Shown here one piece after another: positions 44,288 to 55,858 of a stretch of 64,000 nucleotides of DNA. This DNA comes from Lepisosteus oculatus. Its lineage: Eukaryota; Chordata; Actinopteri; Semionotiformes; Lepisosteidae. The notes under the pieces were generated by a model. That model was not told where the DNA came from. It did no database searches and worked only from the letters and a program-made list of their open reading frames with translations. The stretch covers positions 43,098,490-43,162,489 of the forward strand of contig NC_090709.1 of the NCBI RefSeq assembly GCF_040954835.1, in the 5' to 3' direction. Each line of letters opens with the position of its first letter. The stretch's first letter is position 1. A program made the translations under genes and the position numbers.

Positions 44288-44717
44288 GGTGGTAAGACGT
44301 GCCCAGCGGCCCAGCGCTGAGCTTCGCCAATGCGATTCAGCTGCTTCCAGTGCCTTTATTGGAGTGCGCTGATGGACCGTGCTCTCTCTCCAGAGACCAG
44401 CACGCCTGTCATGGACGGAGCAGGAAAGGCGGCGCCACATTCTACAGCCCTCTCCACGCAATCGACGAAATCGGGCTACTGAAGTGGAGAAAATCGCCTC
44501 TCCAGAAAGTGCAAATATCATCTTGGAGACTATAAATCCTATTGCCGGAGGTCAGCCCTGTCTACCAGAGTAACCCTCCCACAGCGATGATCAGCTCGTC
44601 TCACACGCGAGAAGTTTCGGTTGGAAACAAGCGCCCCCTCGTCTTGCACGTTTTGCACGTTCGAGTAGTTTTAATGCGGCTCTTTCGTACACGGTGCTGA
44701 TCTTTTGGAAAGCAGGA

Positions 44718-44780
44718 GGCAAAACCGAGTCGAACCGCCTGGGTGAAAACCAGGAACCCTAACCGCTAGACTATATGGCA
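44718..44780 (-). pseudogene. tRNA-Glu(TTC) relic
   Basis: This is the third copy of the shortened tRNA-Glu, matching those at 3695 and 41338. Confidence 0.85.
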
Positions 44781-44981
44781 GCGAACAACCATGCTTTTCC
44801 CGGCATCATGCAAGCAAACTACATAAATATGAGAAAACACGCAAGAGAGTTGTCACTCAGAGTGTCGAAGGGTCGATGTATACTGGGGCTCAGTTGAAAT
44901 GCAACGTCAGGACTTTTCCGAATTATGTCACACGAAGAGAGCACAGCCCTTTCCGCCCTGCCGCGCGTGTCTCGGTAACTC

Positions 44982-45053
44982 GCTGTGATCGTATAGTGGT
45001 CAGTACTTTGCGTTGTGGCCGCAACAACCCCGGTTCGAATCCGGGTCACGGCA
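44982..45053 (+). tRNA. tRNA-His: tRNA-His(GTG)
   Basis: This 72-nt gene is identical to the one at 41602, 3,380 bp upstream in the same orientation. Confidence 0.93.
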
Positions 45054-45628
45054 GAATAGGGGCGTCTGCTTTTACTACTCGCACGAATGAAGGCAAAAAA
45101 AAAGCCAATCGATGTGAACGAACGGCGCTTTACAGAGGAGTACTGCCTGACTGGATCGTTGATGAACGACAGAGGCCACTCCGACCTCTTCTCGGTTTTC
45201 TTCAATGACTTACTAAGGATCTTCTTCACATTCGCCCATGCAGGGGAAGCCAGTTACACCAAAGCAAACGCAGGAAAGTGCATTTCAAGTAGAGACCAGG
45301 AGGGACTTGTTTACACCAAGAGTGGGCGGAGAATGGAACAATGCGCCCAGCCCTGATGCTGGAGCCGATTCTTGATGAGCTCTTGGGCTCACTAAGAGGC
45401 CCCCGCTGGATGCTAATCTTTCTGTTGTTCTTGCAGGTCCTGCGCTGCTTTTGAGCCGACAGAGCTCGTCCTGGTCTGTCGGCACAGCCCAATTGCAAAT
45501 GATCGGCTCCGCGTACAGAAGGAACGTACGTTTGGGACAAGAGTGCATGAAGGCACCGGAAATACTTTGGGAACAAATGACCGGTCGCTCAAGACCTCTG
45601 TGAAGTACAGGAGCGTGCGAAAAGAGTC

Positions 45629-45701
45629 TGTTTCCGCCCGGTTTCGAACCAGAGATCTTTCGCGTATGAGGCAAACATGATAACTGCTACACTATAGAAA
45701 C
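45629..45701 (-). pseudogene. tRNA-Val relic with CAT anticodon
   Basis: The 73-nt copy of tRNA-Val has its anticodon loop as CTCATAC, giving CAT (Met). The stem is TTTGC/GCGAA, the acceptor GTTTCTA mispairs at position 7, and the T-stem CTCTGG/CCGGG is broken. Most changes are C-to-T or G-to-A at former CpGs. It lies at the decayed outer edge of the cluster, two bases before the LTR fragment. Confidence 0.8.
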
Positions 45702-45703
45702 GG

Positions 45704-46136
45704 TGAGTATTCAACTTCATTGCATTACTGCTCCCAACCAGTTGTTATCAATTTAATTCCTAAGGGTTATGTACTTGTTTTGAGTATCTAATGTAGAAGA
45801 TGTAAACAAGTTCAATTTCGAAACGGTCTAAATGAATGATATACCAAACTTATGTCCTCTTGATATGTGTAACTCTTTGTAACTGAATGAATTTATATCT
45901 TTTGTATTCTGATAACCGTTACGATAAGATCTGTTAGGTTTACATGCATATTCTATATATTAATAAATGTATCCCCGTGTATTAGTACCTGTGTGTGCAT
46001 TGTTTGAGTTATATCGCATGGTTGGATTCTAAGACCATTAAAAGTATCAATTTTGTGATTTACTGCCACAAATAATAATTGTCCCAGTAAATGCCCAAAC
46101 CCCTACAATACTGGTGCCTCGTGAGAGCACACTACA
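45704..46136 (+). mobile_element. LTR fragment (3' part), same family as 34226-35623
   Basis: It matches the 3' third of the LTR at 49475-50806 from TGAGTATTCAACTTC to GAGAGCACACTACA. Its 5' part is missing at the join with the tRNA relic. It has the same strand as the downstream LTR, so the two could be remains of one element. Confidence 0.8.
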
Positions 46137-47137
46137 ACAGTGTGTGATCTCCTGTACTAGCCTGAGGAACAGACAGTGAGCCTGTCTCTCAATAACAAAA
46201 ATACAGTGTGTGACCTCCTGTCCCATCTTGGGGAACAGTGAACCAGACTCTCAATAATAATAAAACAGTGTGATCTACTGTCCCAGCCTGAGGAACAGAC
46301 AGTGAACCTGTCTCTCAATAATAATAATAATAATACAGTGTGTGACTTCCTGTCCCAGCCTGAGGAACAGACAGTGAGCCTGTCTCTCAATAATAATAAT
46401 ACAGTGTGTGCTTCCTGTCCCAGCCTGAGGAACAGCGAGCCTGTCTCTCAATAATAATAATACAGTGTGTCATCTCCTGTTCCAGCCTGAGGAACAGTGA
46501 CCTTGTCTCTCAATAATAATAATACAGTGTGATCTCCTGTCCCAGCCTGAGGAACAGTGAGCCTCTCTCTCAATAATAATAACCTAGTGTGGAATGTCCT
46601 GTCCCAGTCTGAAGAACAAACAGTGAGCATGTCTCTCAATAATAATAGAACAGTGTGTGATCTCCAGTCCCAGCAAGAGGAACAGACAGTGAGCCTGTCT
46701 CTCAATACTATTAATACAGTGTGTGATTTCCTGTCCCAGCCTGGGAAACAGTGAGTCAGACTTTCAATAATTATAATACAGTGTGATCTCCTGTCCCAGC
46801 CTGAGGAACAGACAGTGAGCCTTTCTCTCAATAATAATAATACAGTGCGTGATGTCCTGTACTAGCCTGAGGAACAGACAGCAAGCCTGTCTCTCAAGAA
46901 TAATAATACAGTGTGTGACCTCCTGTCCCAGCTTGGGGAACAGTGAGCCAGACTCTCAATAATAATAATACAGTGTGATCTACTGTCTCAGCCTGAGGAA
47001 CAGTGAGTTTATCTGTCAATAATAATAATACAGTGTGATCTCCTGTTCCAGCCTGAGGAACAGTGAGCTTGTCTCTCAATAATAATAATACAGTGTGATC
47101 TCCTGTCCCAGCCTGAGGAACAGTGAGCCTGTCTCTC

Positions 47138-47190
<53 letters not shown>

Positions 47191-47610
47191 AGTGTGTGAT
47201 TTCCTGTCCCAGCCTGGGGAACAGTGAGCCAGACTCTCAATAATAATAATACAGTGTGATCTCCTGTCCCAGCCTGAGGAACAGACAGCGAGCCTGTCTC
47301 TCAATAATAATAATACAGTGCGTGATCTCCTGTACTAGCCTGAGGAACAGACAGCAAGCCTGTTTCTCAATAATAATAATACAGTGTGTGACCTCCTGTC
47401 CCAGCTTGGGGAACAGTGAGCCAGACTCTCAATAATAATAATACAGTGTGATCTACTGTCTCAGCCTGAGGAACAGTGAGTTTATCTGTCAATAATAATA
47501 ATACAGTGTGATCTCCTGTTCCAGCCTGAGGAACAGTGAGCTTGTCTCTCAATAATAATAATACAGTGTGATCTCCTGTCCCAGCCTGAGGAACAGTGAG
47601 CCTGTCTCTC

Positions 47611-47669
<59 letters not shown>

Positions 47670-49474
47670 AGTGTGTGATTTCCTGTCCCAGCCTGGGGAA
47701 CAGTGAGCCAGACTCTCAATAATAATAATACAGTGTGATCTCCTGTCCCAGCCTGAGGAACAGACAGCGAGCCTGTCTCTCAATAATAATAATACAGTGT
47801 GTGACCTCCTGTCCCAGCTTGGGGAACAGTAAGCCAGACTCTCAACAATAATAAAGTGTTCTGTAGTGTCCCAGCCTGAGGAACAGTGAGTTTATCTGTC
47901 AATAATAATAATACAGTGTGATCTCCTGTCCCAGCCTGGGGATCAGACAGTAAACCTGTCTCTCAATAATAATAATCCAGTTTGTGATCTCCTGTCTTAG
48001 CCTGAGGAACAGACAGTGAACCTGTCTCTCAATAATAATAACCTAGTTTGGAATGTCCTGTCCCAGTCTGAGGAACAAACCGTGAGCATGTCTCTCAATA
48101 ATAATAGAACAGTGTGTGATCTCCAGTCCCAGCCAGAGGAACAGACAGTGAGCTTGTATCTCAGTAATAATAATACAGTGTGTCATTTCCTGCCCCAGCC
48201 AGAGGAACAGATAGTGAGCCTGTCTCTCAATAATAATAATACAGTGTGTGACCTCCTGTCCCAACCTGAGGAACAGACAGGAGTGAGCCAGTCTCTCAAT
48301 AATAATAAAGCAGATTATGATCTCCTGTCCCAGCCTAAGGAACAGTCAGGAAAGAGCAGGTCTCTCAATAATAATAATACAGTGTGACTTCCTGTCCCAG
48401 CCTGAGGAAAAGACAGTAAGCCTGTCTCTCAATAATAATAATACAGTGTGTGACCTCCTGTCCCAGCCTGGGGAACAGTGAACCAGACTCTCATTAATAA
48501 TAATACAGTGTGTCATCTCCTGTCCCAGCCTGAGGAACAGTGAGCTTGTCTCTCAAGAATAATAATACAGTGTGATCTCCTGTCCAAGCCTGAGGAACAG
48601 AGGGCCTGTCTCTCAATAATAATAATACAGTGTGTGATCTCCTGTCCTAGCCTGAGGAACAGACAGTGAACCTTTCTCTCAATAATAATAATCCAGTGTG
48701 GAATGTCCTGTCCCAGCAAGAGGAACAGACAGTGAGCCCATCTCTCAATAATAATAATACAGTATGTGATCTCCTTTCCCAACCTGAGGAACAGTCAGGA
48801 GTGAGCCAGTCTCTCAATAATAATAAAGCAGATTATGATCTGCTGTCCCAGCCTAAGGAACAGTCAGGAAAGAGCAGGTCTCTCTATAATAATAATACAC
48901 TTTGTTATCTCCTGTCCCAGCCTGAGGAACAGACAGTGAGCCTGGCTCTCAATAATAATAATACAGTGTGTGACCTCCTGTCCCAGCCTGGGGAACAGTG
49001 AGCCAGACTCTCAATAATAATAATACAGTGTGATCTACTGTCCCAGCCTGAGGAACAGTGAGCTTGTCTCTCAATAATAATAATACAGTGTGTCATCTCC
49101 TGTCCCAGCCTGAGGAACAGTGAGCCTGTCTCTCAATAATTAAAATACAGTGTGTGGTCTCCTGTCCCAGCCTGGGGAACAATGAGGCTGTCTCTCAATA
49201 CTAATAATACAGTGTTTGATATCCTACCCCAGCCTGAGGAACAGGGACCCTAACTCTCAATAATAATAATAAAGTGTGTCATCTCCTGTCCCAGCCTGAG
49301 GAACAGTGAGCCTGTCTCTCAATATTAATAATAATAATACAGTGTGTGACCTTCTGTCCCAGCCTGAGGATGAGACACTGAGCCTGCCTCTCAATAATAA
49401 TAATACAGTGTGTGATCTCCTTTCTTAGCTTGAGGAACAGACAGTGATCCTGTCTCTCAATAATAATAATCCAG
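46137..49474. repeat. ~60-bp minisatellite with (AAT)n tracts, 3.3 kb
   Basis: The unit has the form ACAGTGTGATCTCCTGTCCC, AGCCTGAGGAACAGTGAGCC, TGTCTCTCAATAATAATAAT. Copies vary in TGTG versus TG, in an extra ACAGACAGTGA and in AAT count (3 to about 17). A higher-order block of about 475 bp is duplicated nearly identically (about 46845-47310 and 47318-47790), and blocks at 48010-48390 and 48660-49010 are similar. Open frames up to 138 codons on both strands are repeat translations. The array ends exactly at the start of the LTR at 49475. Confidence 0.95.
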
Positions 49475-50806
49475 TGTGGTGTAGCGGTGAGGCTTATTAA
49501 TAAGGCAGAATTAAGTGTTTCTGTGCTTTCCCAAATGATGCCTCATCTCTCTGTTCATGCTATTCATACACGCTGATTTAAAGATGTTTTCTTTTGATAA
49601 GGGACAGCTCCCAAAGGGGGATGCACTTAGCTAAGCATGGTTATCATGGTCAGTGGTCATCCATTGGCGCCTATCTGTCTAGGGAGTGCCAGATGGACAT
49701 CTGGACCGCATTCCTAAGTGTCAGGAGTAAGTGACTCATATCTCACCTTGATCAACCAATCAGGGACTGGTAGGGCCAAGTAACCCACGTGGGACTCTGA
49801 TGCCCATGGAACTTTCAGCCAATGAACGAGCTGAAGTTCCTCCAGGTTAAAACAGGCAACACAGAGGGCCTGGGAGAATTCTGTGGAATTCTGTGTACTT
49901 TTCTAAAGGGAATTCAAAGGAGAATTCCAGGGCAGTACGGCCCAGGAGCAGAAGGCTCCCAAGGGCACGACATTCTCGCAGCGCGCCTCCTGACCATCCT
50001 GAGACTCAGCCCGGACAACCAGGGAACGGCCAGTGTGTCCGAGTGCCAGAACTTTCCTTTGTTCTAAGAGTCTAGAGCGGAGGTTGCCAGAGAGTAACCA
50101 GAGGATCCACCCGAGGTTAGCATCAGCAGCAAGCCTCGTGAACAGGTCAGAACTGTGGACAGCTTAATCACCATTCAGAACTAGCTCATCATCAGGAACG
50201 AACCGGTCCTCTTCCTGACTTGCTGGGACCCACAGTCATCTTTTCTCCTGTGCATAAACTTTGCTAGTTAAAGCCAAAACTAAGTAGCTGGTCAGTGAGC
50301 ATCAGCAGCGCACCGTCGCAAGCTGCACAGCAGAGCCTGGCACCGAGCCAGAGAGCGCGGTTTGGACAACAACAGCCTGCAACTGTTTCTTTGTGCCCGC
50401 AGGAGATCTGAATCCCCAGAGATTGGATGAGTATTCAACTTCTTGTTTTTTAGTATCTAATGTAGAAGTTATAACCAAGTTTATTTATGAAATGGTCTAA
50501 ATGAATGATATACTGAACATATGTCCTCTTGATATATGTAACTCTTGGTAACTGACTGAATATATACCCTTTGTATTCTGATAACCCTCTCGTTAAGATC
50601 TGTTAGGTTTACATGCATATTCTATGTATTAGTAAATGTATCCTCGTGTATTAGTACCTGTGTGTGTGCGTTGTTTTAGTTATATCGCATGGTTGGATTC
50701 TAAAGCCATCAAAAGAATCAATTTTGTGATTTACTGCTACAATTAATAATTGTCCCAGTAAATGCCCAAACCCTACAGAACTGGTGCCTTCAGAGAGCAC
50801 ACTACA
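49475..50806 (+). mobile_element. LTR, apparently full length, same family
   Basis: It begins TGTGGTGTAGCGGTGAGG and ends GAGAGCACACTACA, 1.33 kb, and aligns throughout with the LTR at 34226-35623 (reverse). Shared internal words include GGCGCCTATCTGTCTAGGGA, CCACGTGGGACTCTG and GATCTGTTAGGTTTACATGC. No internal coding region of the element is found on either side. Confidence 0.85.
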
Positions 50807-51173
50807 TAGTGATGACATCTTTCTGTATGATCAGGACAGGAGCTGCAGGTCCACTGTGTTGTGGCTGCAGTACAGTTTTAGCTTATTATTACAATACTTT
50901 TTAACAGCGACAGATTCTTAAGATCACGAGGTGTTTATATTATTTCAGTATTAAGCTGTTACTACATTCGGAACTGTCCCATAGGATTCAGTGTTCCATT
51001 AGTTTGGCACTAAACTGCTTAGTCTATTGCAGGAATTGTACTTAGTCCTGTCTCCTGTCCTGTAGTGTCCTCTAGAGGGCAGCAGCTGTTTCCTTGGGCT
51101 CATTGCAATTGGGAACATTGTGATTACTGAGCAGGGCACTTAAGTCAGCAGACGAGCGCGTTGCAAATCGGTA
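50807..51173. other. No feature seen
   Basis: Unassigned sequence downstream of the LTR, with no recognised gene or repeat. Confidence 0.45.
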
Positions 51174-51723
51174 TTAATCTGGCGTACAGAGCTGCATGCT
51201 AATCTCTGGATCATCTCCAGTTAATGTGATACTGTTCTTACCTTGCAGTTGACCCAATCTGAATACTGGCACCAACCCTGTTATTACAAAGAAACTTCTT
51301 GTGTATCTACCGTGATACATAAGTTTGGTGGAGAGGTTTGGCAGCCCATATTCAGTCAAAGATTTGTGTGCAGATCACTGTGATATATAGGCATCAACAA
51401 ACTGACAAATACAATATTAAATGTTTAACTGATAAAACCCAAATGAACCAAACATGTATAAATTAGTGGTGGAAAGGAGTCTTTTTATATAGCAAAAGGT
51501 CTCTTATCCTTTGGTAAGAACGTTGGGTATATAACCCATTGTCCTCAATATTAGAAATGAACCCTTGAGCATTGCCGTTGTACCAACGATCCTCAAAAGT
51601 GCTGCCATTACCACTGTTCCATAAAATCCTAACATTACCTGTCTTGCATAAATTGTAGAACATGCCATCACATTTCAGTTGCTTCTCAGTAGCAGTTTGA
51701 TCTATTATCACCCTACTCCCCAC
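51174..51723 (-). other. Unrecognised coding-like stretch
   Basis: Two minus-strand frames, 51723-51463 (contains TATEKQLKCDGMFYNLCKTG and DRWYNGNAQGFISNIEDNG) and 51359-51174 (contains LPNLSTKLMYHGRYTRSFFV), have protein-like composition and lie close together. I do not recognise the family. They could be pieces of a decayed element or exons. The 5' side abuts an L2-type LINE end on the opposite strand. Confidence 0.3.
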
Positions 51724-51734
51724 ATCATAACCTT

Positions 51735-52085
51735 CACTCTTCTAATTCTGGTCTCCTAACTGTCCCCCAAGCCCGTCTACACTGTATGGGTGACAGGGCC
51801 TTCTCCTGTTATGCCCCCAAGCTCTGGAACTCTCTCCCCAAGGATACCAGAGTCACCTTCCCTAAACTCCTTCAAATTCAGACTCAACAGCTTGTTCTGT
51901 AGAAGAGCCTTTACTGAACTGGTTCCATTCTTTACCCCTCTGCTTCTACTTTCCTTAGTACCACCATCCATGGTCTCCTCTGTCTATTGGAATAGTTTTA
52001 TCCTGTGTATTCTTATTGTAATTAAGACAAGTGCTTTGAGAAGCCACCTTTGGAACCATTATATAAAATAGTTTATCCTAAATCA
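51735..52085 (+). mobile_element. L2/CR1-type LINE 3' end
   Basis: The plus strand translates to SNSGLLTVPQARLHCMGDRA followed by FSCYAPKLWNSLPKD, the conserved C-terminal motif of L2-like ORF2 proteins, then a frame change and SFKFRLNSLFCRRAF. It ends with the 3' UTR word GCTTTGAGAAGCCACCTTTG and TATATAAAATA. Only about 350 bp remain, a normal 5'-truncated LINE insertion. Confidence 0.85.
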
Positions 52086-52859
52086 TTGAAGCTTTAATAG
52101 GGCAGTGCAGTAGGGCTAAAGATTAACTGTTAGTGGGCCAGCAGGATTTGTGTTAATTATAGGTAGTCACAAAGGAAGACTAGGATTCACTTGAAATTCA
52201 TGACATGGGACACTGAAACAGTGGAGAGTCTTTGTGTAGTAAGCGTTCAGTCTCAATCTACACCGTCTGTACTGCTGGTAGAGGTAGTTGTGAACACCTG
52301 TCTTCCGGATCAAGTGCTGGGATCTCCAGTCTCAATCCTAATACTTCTCATGACTGTCCACTACCACTGCTGTGAAACCAACACCCATAAGACAAGACCT
52401 CCGAGATTCTAACTGCACCATTATTCACTGATGTTCACACACCAGTATTGTTCCTCTGCTAAGGAAGGAAGGCCTACTTTACACCAAGCCCCTGTTGACA
52501 ATTCCTTCCTTGTGTTTATTTTAGTCAGTTTGTGCAGCCCAGAATAGGACACCAGATCTCACTCTTACTGGGCACTACAGTAGCAACTCACTCCATAAGC
52601 ACTACCCCTCTAGGAAACAGGAGGACTGCCAGTATATTGAACACCTCTGTCTCTCCCCCAGTAAAAAAGTCACAATGACCTGCCCAAGGAATAGTGCAGC
52701 TATCTTCCCCCAGTACAACGCTTTATTACTCCAGCCATTTTCAGTCCTCATTGGCAGCAATACAGGAAGCATTCTTGAAAGGGGAACCCCCACAAATACT
52801 TCCCTTGAATTCCTCCACCCCATTCAAACCTATAAACCATAAAGAAACAAGGGCAGGCA
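52086..52859. other. Intergenic, downstream of the ZP3-like gene
   Basis: No exon, repeat or RNA gene is recognised. Short frames on both strands lack known motifs. Confidence 0.5.
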
Positions 52860-52876
52860 GAAGGGTCTTTCACAGC

Positions 52877-52882
52877 TTTATT
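52877..52882 (-). terminator. Poly(A) signal AATAAA of the ZP3-like gene
   Basis: AATAAA on the minus strand (TCTCAATAAAGCTGTG) lies 66 bp past the TGA stop, placing cleavage near 52855-52865. Confidence 0.85.
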
Positions 52883-52947
52883 GAGATGTTGCCATTACAA
52901 GGCAAGTGGAGGCAGGAGAGTCACAAGGGCCAGGCTGGAGCCTTCAT

Positions 52948-55236
52948 TCAGGCACCTGGGGAGGAAGGAGAACAATCCAGCTACACTGCAGGACACCACC
53001 CCTACAGGAGCTCCTCCTGCCAGACCCTACCTGTCCACTGGCCAACATCTCCAAAGTCCTCTGCTCCCTCCACATCCTCACTGGTGCTCTCAGCATCTTC
53101 ACTGGAGCTCTGAGGGTCTCCCTCCTCATCCTCAGTCCAGTCAGCTCCCACATCCAGAGGAGCTTCTACTGGTGCCACAGCCACCCGACTACTGGTCACC
53201 AGGCTCCTGGTACCTGTGGACAAGCAGCACCCAGGAGTGAGGGATCCGCTATACCCAGAGACCCACAGTCTACTCATCTAAACGGTCCCTTTGTCCAGCA
53301 CGGGATCATTCCTCAGTTGTCCAAGCATGGTTGTCTCTTGGGCAGAGATGCATCCACAAGGGATAGAGAACCAGACCCACCTTCATTCCGACTGCCAGCA
53401 CACCTGGACTCACAGCAGGCACAGACCTCATGGTCACCATACAGCTCCTCCCACCTGGAGGAGAGGAGGAGGACAGGTGAAGCCTAAACCTGGCATGTCC
53501 CAGAGCACCCTCAGCAAGCTCCTTGCAGAAGTACCTCTTAGCCTCCCTGTTGTAGGTGCAGGACTTGGTCCCTGGTGTTGCTTTAGCAGGAGCCACAGCC
53601 ATGACACAGTGCATGTACAGCTCAGTCACTTCATGCTGCAAGAGGGAAGGTCACAGCATTAAGGGATCAAGGCCAATAGAGGGACAGAGAAGGACCTTCT
53701 GCCATCAGTGAAGGCAAGCTGGCAGCTCTAGGCACTACAGCTGCCACAGTCTGGTTCACATCTAGATCATGGATGGAAAAGCAGACAATGGATCAGTAGA
53801 GCAAGAAGGCTGAGCAGCCTTTGAGAGCAGTACCTTCCTGGACAGCTTCTTCTGGAAGAGGAAGGCATCAATTGTGAAGCGGAGCACATCCTTCTGCTTG
53901 GAGGGGACAAACCTGGACAGGCAGCCATCTGCCTTGCTGTCCACCATGCACCTGGGGACAAGGACAAGGATGAACCCCTGCAGGCTCTCAGGGCTCCTGC
54001 CCACCTCCCCTCCCAGAAGGGGCCGTACCCCAAGTTGTCGATCACAGGGAAACGGGGCTGGGAGTGCTGGTCTGGTTTCTCCGTTACGTAACACGAGTGG
54101 ATGTACAGCCTCTGCTCTGCTGTGGCAAAGTAGGCAGTGGCCTGGAAGTACATGGGCTGACCCAGGAAGTACTCATCCTTAGGAGAGAGCCGGACCCAGC
54201 GGGCTGGAGAGAGAGAGGCAGCATTACACCTCCACACAGCACCCCCTGCAGGCAGGAGGAGCCACTCACTCAAGGAGCTTACAGTTGGTGGTGAGCAGCA
54301 CAAAGCTGTGTTTGTTCTTCAGGTCCTTGAAGAAGGTCCTTCTCCTGGCCCACGTGGGGACATAGCCAACCTTGTAGGAGTAGTGGAACCTGCAGAACAG
54401 AGGGGATGAGGGGCATCTGGACACTTTCCTAGCGGCTTCTCAGCAGCAGAGCCCTGCCTACCTGTTGTAGGAGCACTTGACCGGCACAGAGAAGGGAATG
54501 AAGCGATGCACAGGTGCACTGGAGGAGGGCGGGGCATAGCGGAGAGTGTTGGAGTACACCAGGCGGCCCTGGACAACCTGCAGGGTCACAGAGGAAGGGA
54601 TATTCCCAGGAAAGGCAACCCCGACACTGGCCCTACAGCTCACGTCGATACACTGCCTGTAGATGAAGACCCGCTTACCGATCGCTCGGTGCCGCACTCG
54701 TGAAGCCCGTAGATGAAGTAGAAGTAACTGCGTGTGGTTCGGCTGACGCTGCAGTTGCCCAAGGTCACCTCCGATGGCCGACAGCTGAAGCCGAACAGAA
54801 GCCGACTGACCCTCACGTACATCCTGCTGGAGTCGCACCACACAGCCACTCCTCGGGTGCCCCCGATGGCCGGGCGAGCCGGCTGCCGCCCTCGCTGGGG
54901 AGGAAACAGGACGCTCTTGATGTAGGCGGGTAAGGGGCGGCTGCCGGCTTCGGGCTTCATCTTCTCCTTGTCGAAGTAGGGCGAGTACGCGTCTCTGGAC
55001 ACGGGAAGGCGGCGAAAGTCGGGAGCCAAGGACTGCGAGTCGTTCTCGCTTGCAGACAGGTCTTCGGAGGGCGCATCTGCCAGGTTCAAGTCCTCCAACT
55101 GGGCTGCGTCTTCAGGAGCCGGGAGGTCGGCCTGGAGCGCCAATTCCCGAGAGTCCCAGCCAGCCGGCCCGGCGGAAACCAGTGCGGGGAGCCCGGCCCC
55201 TGTGCACAGGCACAGCATAAAGAGAAACGAGCGCAT
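52948..55236 (-). CDS. zp3: Zona pellucida sperm-binding protein 3-like (ZP3), nine exons
   Basis: Egg-envelope glycoprotein. Exons (minus strand): 55236-54679, 54577-54462, 54389-54283, 54203-54029, 53951-53834, 53635-53535, 53454-53381, 53213-53031, 52955-52948. All introns start GT and end AG and phases agree, giving 1,440 bp and 479 residues. A signal peptide (MRSFLFMLCLCTGAGLPALV) is followed by a D/E-rich propeptide. The ZP domain then shows GVAVWCDSSRMYVRV, LGNCSV, YGLHECGT, GRLVYSNTLRYAP, PVKCSYNR, YIHSCYVT, PVIDNLG, CMVDSKADGC and LYMHC. The ZP-C end carries CACCESRC. There is no transmembrane helix and no evident dibasic furin site; the tail is acidic and Ser-rich. Fish egg-coat ZP proteins often lack the membrane anchor. 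The start is at MRSFLF rather than 26 codons upstream, because only that start gives a signal peptide. The exact ZP3 paralogue is unresolved. Confidence 0.92.
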
Positions 55237-55337
55237 CGCCAAATTAACGTCCCGCTCAATTGCTACAGGAGTAAAATAAGTAAACCACAAAACTGTGTTG
55301 AAGCAAGAAAGCATAAAGTGTGAACGCGGTGACTAGG

Positions 55338-55372
55338 TTTTTATACTGGCAGGACCTGTTACCGCACACCTG
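55338..55372 (-). promoter_or_regulatory. TATA box and E-box upstream of the ZP3-like gene
   Basis: On the minus strand TATAAAAA occupies 55345-55338, about 100 bp upstream of the start codon. CAGGTG (55372-55367) lies about 22 bp further upstream. E-boxes of this form close to the TATA box are the binding sites of the oocyte factor FIGLA in known zona genes; that assignment is inference. Confidence 0.6.
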
Positions 55373-55858
55373 GTCACACAATCAACACAATCAATTACAT
55401 ACAGAGATCCGGATTGTTCTCAGCGTCTAATTAGAACCTGATTTCAGTCTGAGGCGGGACTCCGTGAAGCCGCCTGAACATTTTCCCGTGTGTATCTGAC
55501 CTCAGCGGAGGAGTTCCACGCAATTTCGACAGAATTAAATCACCCACACGTGTAAAATTTGCTCAGATTAATTTATTGTTCAATTAGTTTCTAATTTCCG
55601 TGGAAAGTGTGTTAAACTCGCTGTCAGACAGAATACGGAACATGCGACACGTCCGTCCACACTTTCTTTTATCGAGGGGGCTGTTCTATCAACACGTACC
55701 GCAATGAAAATAATTTTACTATTTTTCATGTGTAATTGCATGTCATATTAAAATGTGTAATACAAGCATTAAAGAAATACTGATCAGCTTTTGACATTAT
55801 CTGATAATTTGTCTGATTTTCCAGAGATTGCTTTTGCTTCGCAGCACTGAGAACCTAT
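55373..55858. other. Upstream intergenic, no feature
   Basis: AT-rich DNA between the ZP3-like promoter and a MITE. No other conserved element is recognised. Confidence 0.45.

Larger units (their letters stand above)
38304..45701 (-). repeat. tRNA gene cluster, right copy, inverted: about 2.2 tandem units
   Basis: This is the same unit as at 3.1-7.05 kb in opposite orientation, nearly identical base by base. Spacings are 3,376-3,381 bp between equivalent genes (Val-AAC 38872/42248/45629; His 41602/44982). It starts abruptly at 38304, just outside the position of the missing first tRNA-His, and ends in a decayed Val gene where an LTR begins at 45704. Confidence 0.93.

Noticed and set aside
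46157-49096. Open frames of 65-138 codons with LLLL and NNNN tracts
   Set aside because: They are translations of the ~60-bp minisatellite and its (AAT)n tracts; no gene-like features.
53291-53662. 123-codon plus-strand frame across the ZP3-like gene
   Set aside because: It overlaps correctly spliced ZP exons on the other strand and has no recognisable domain.
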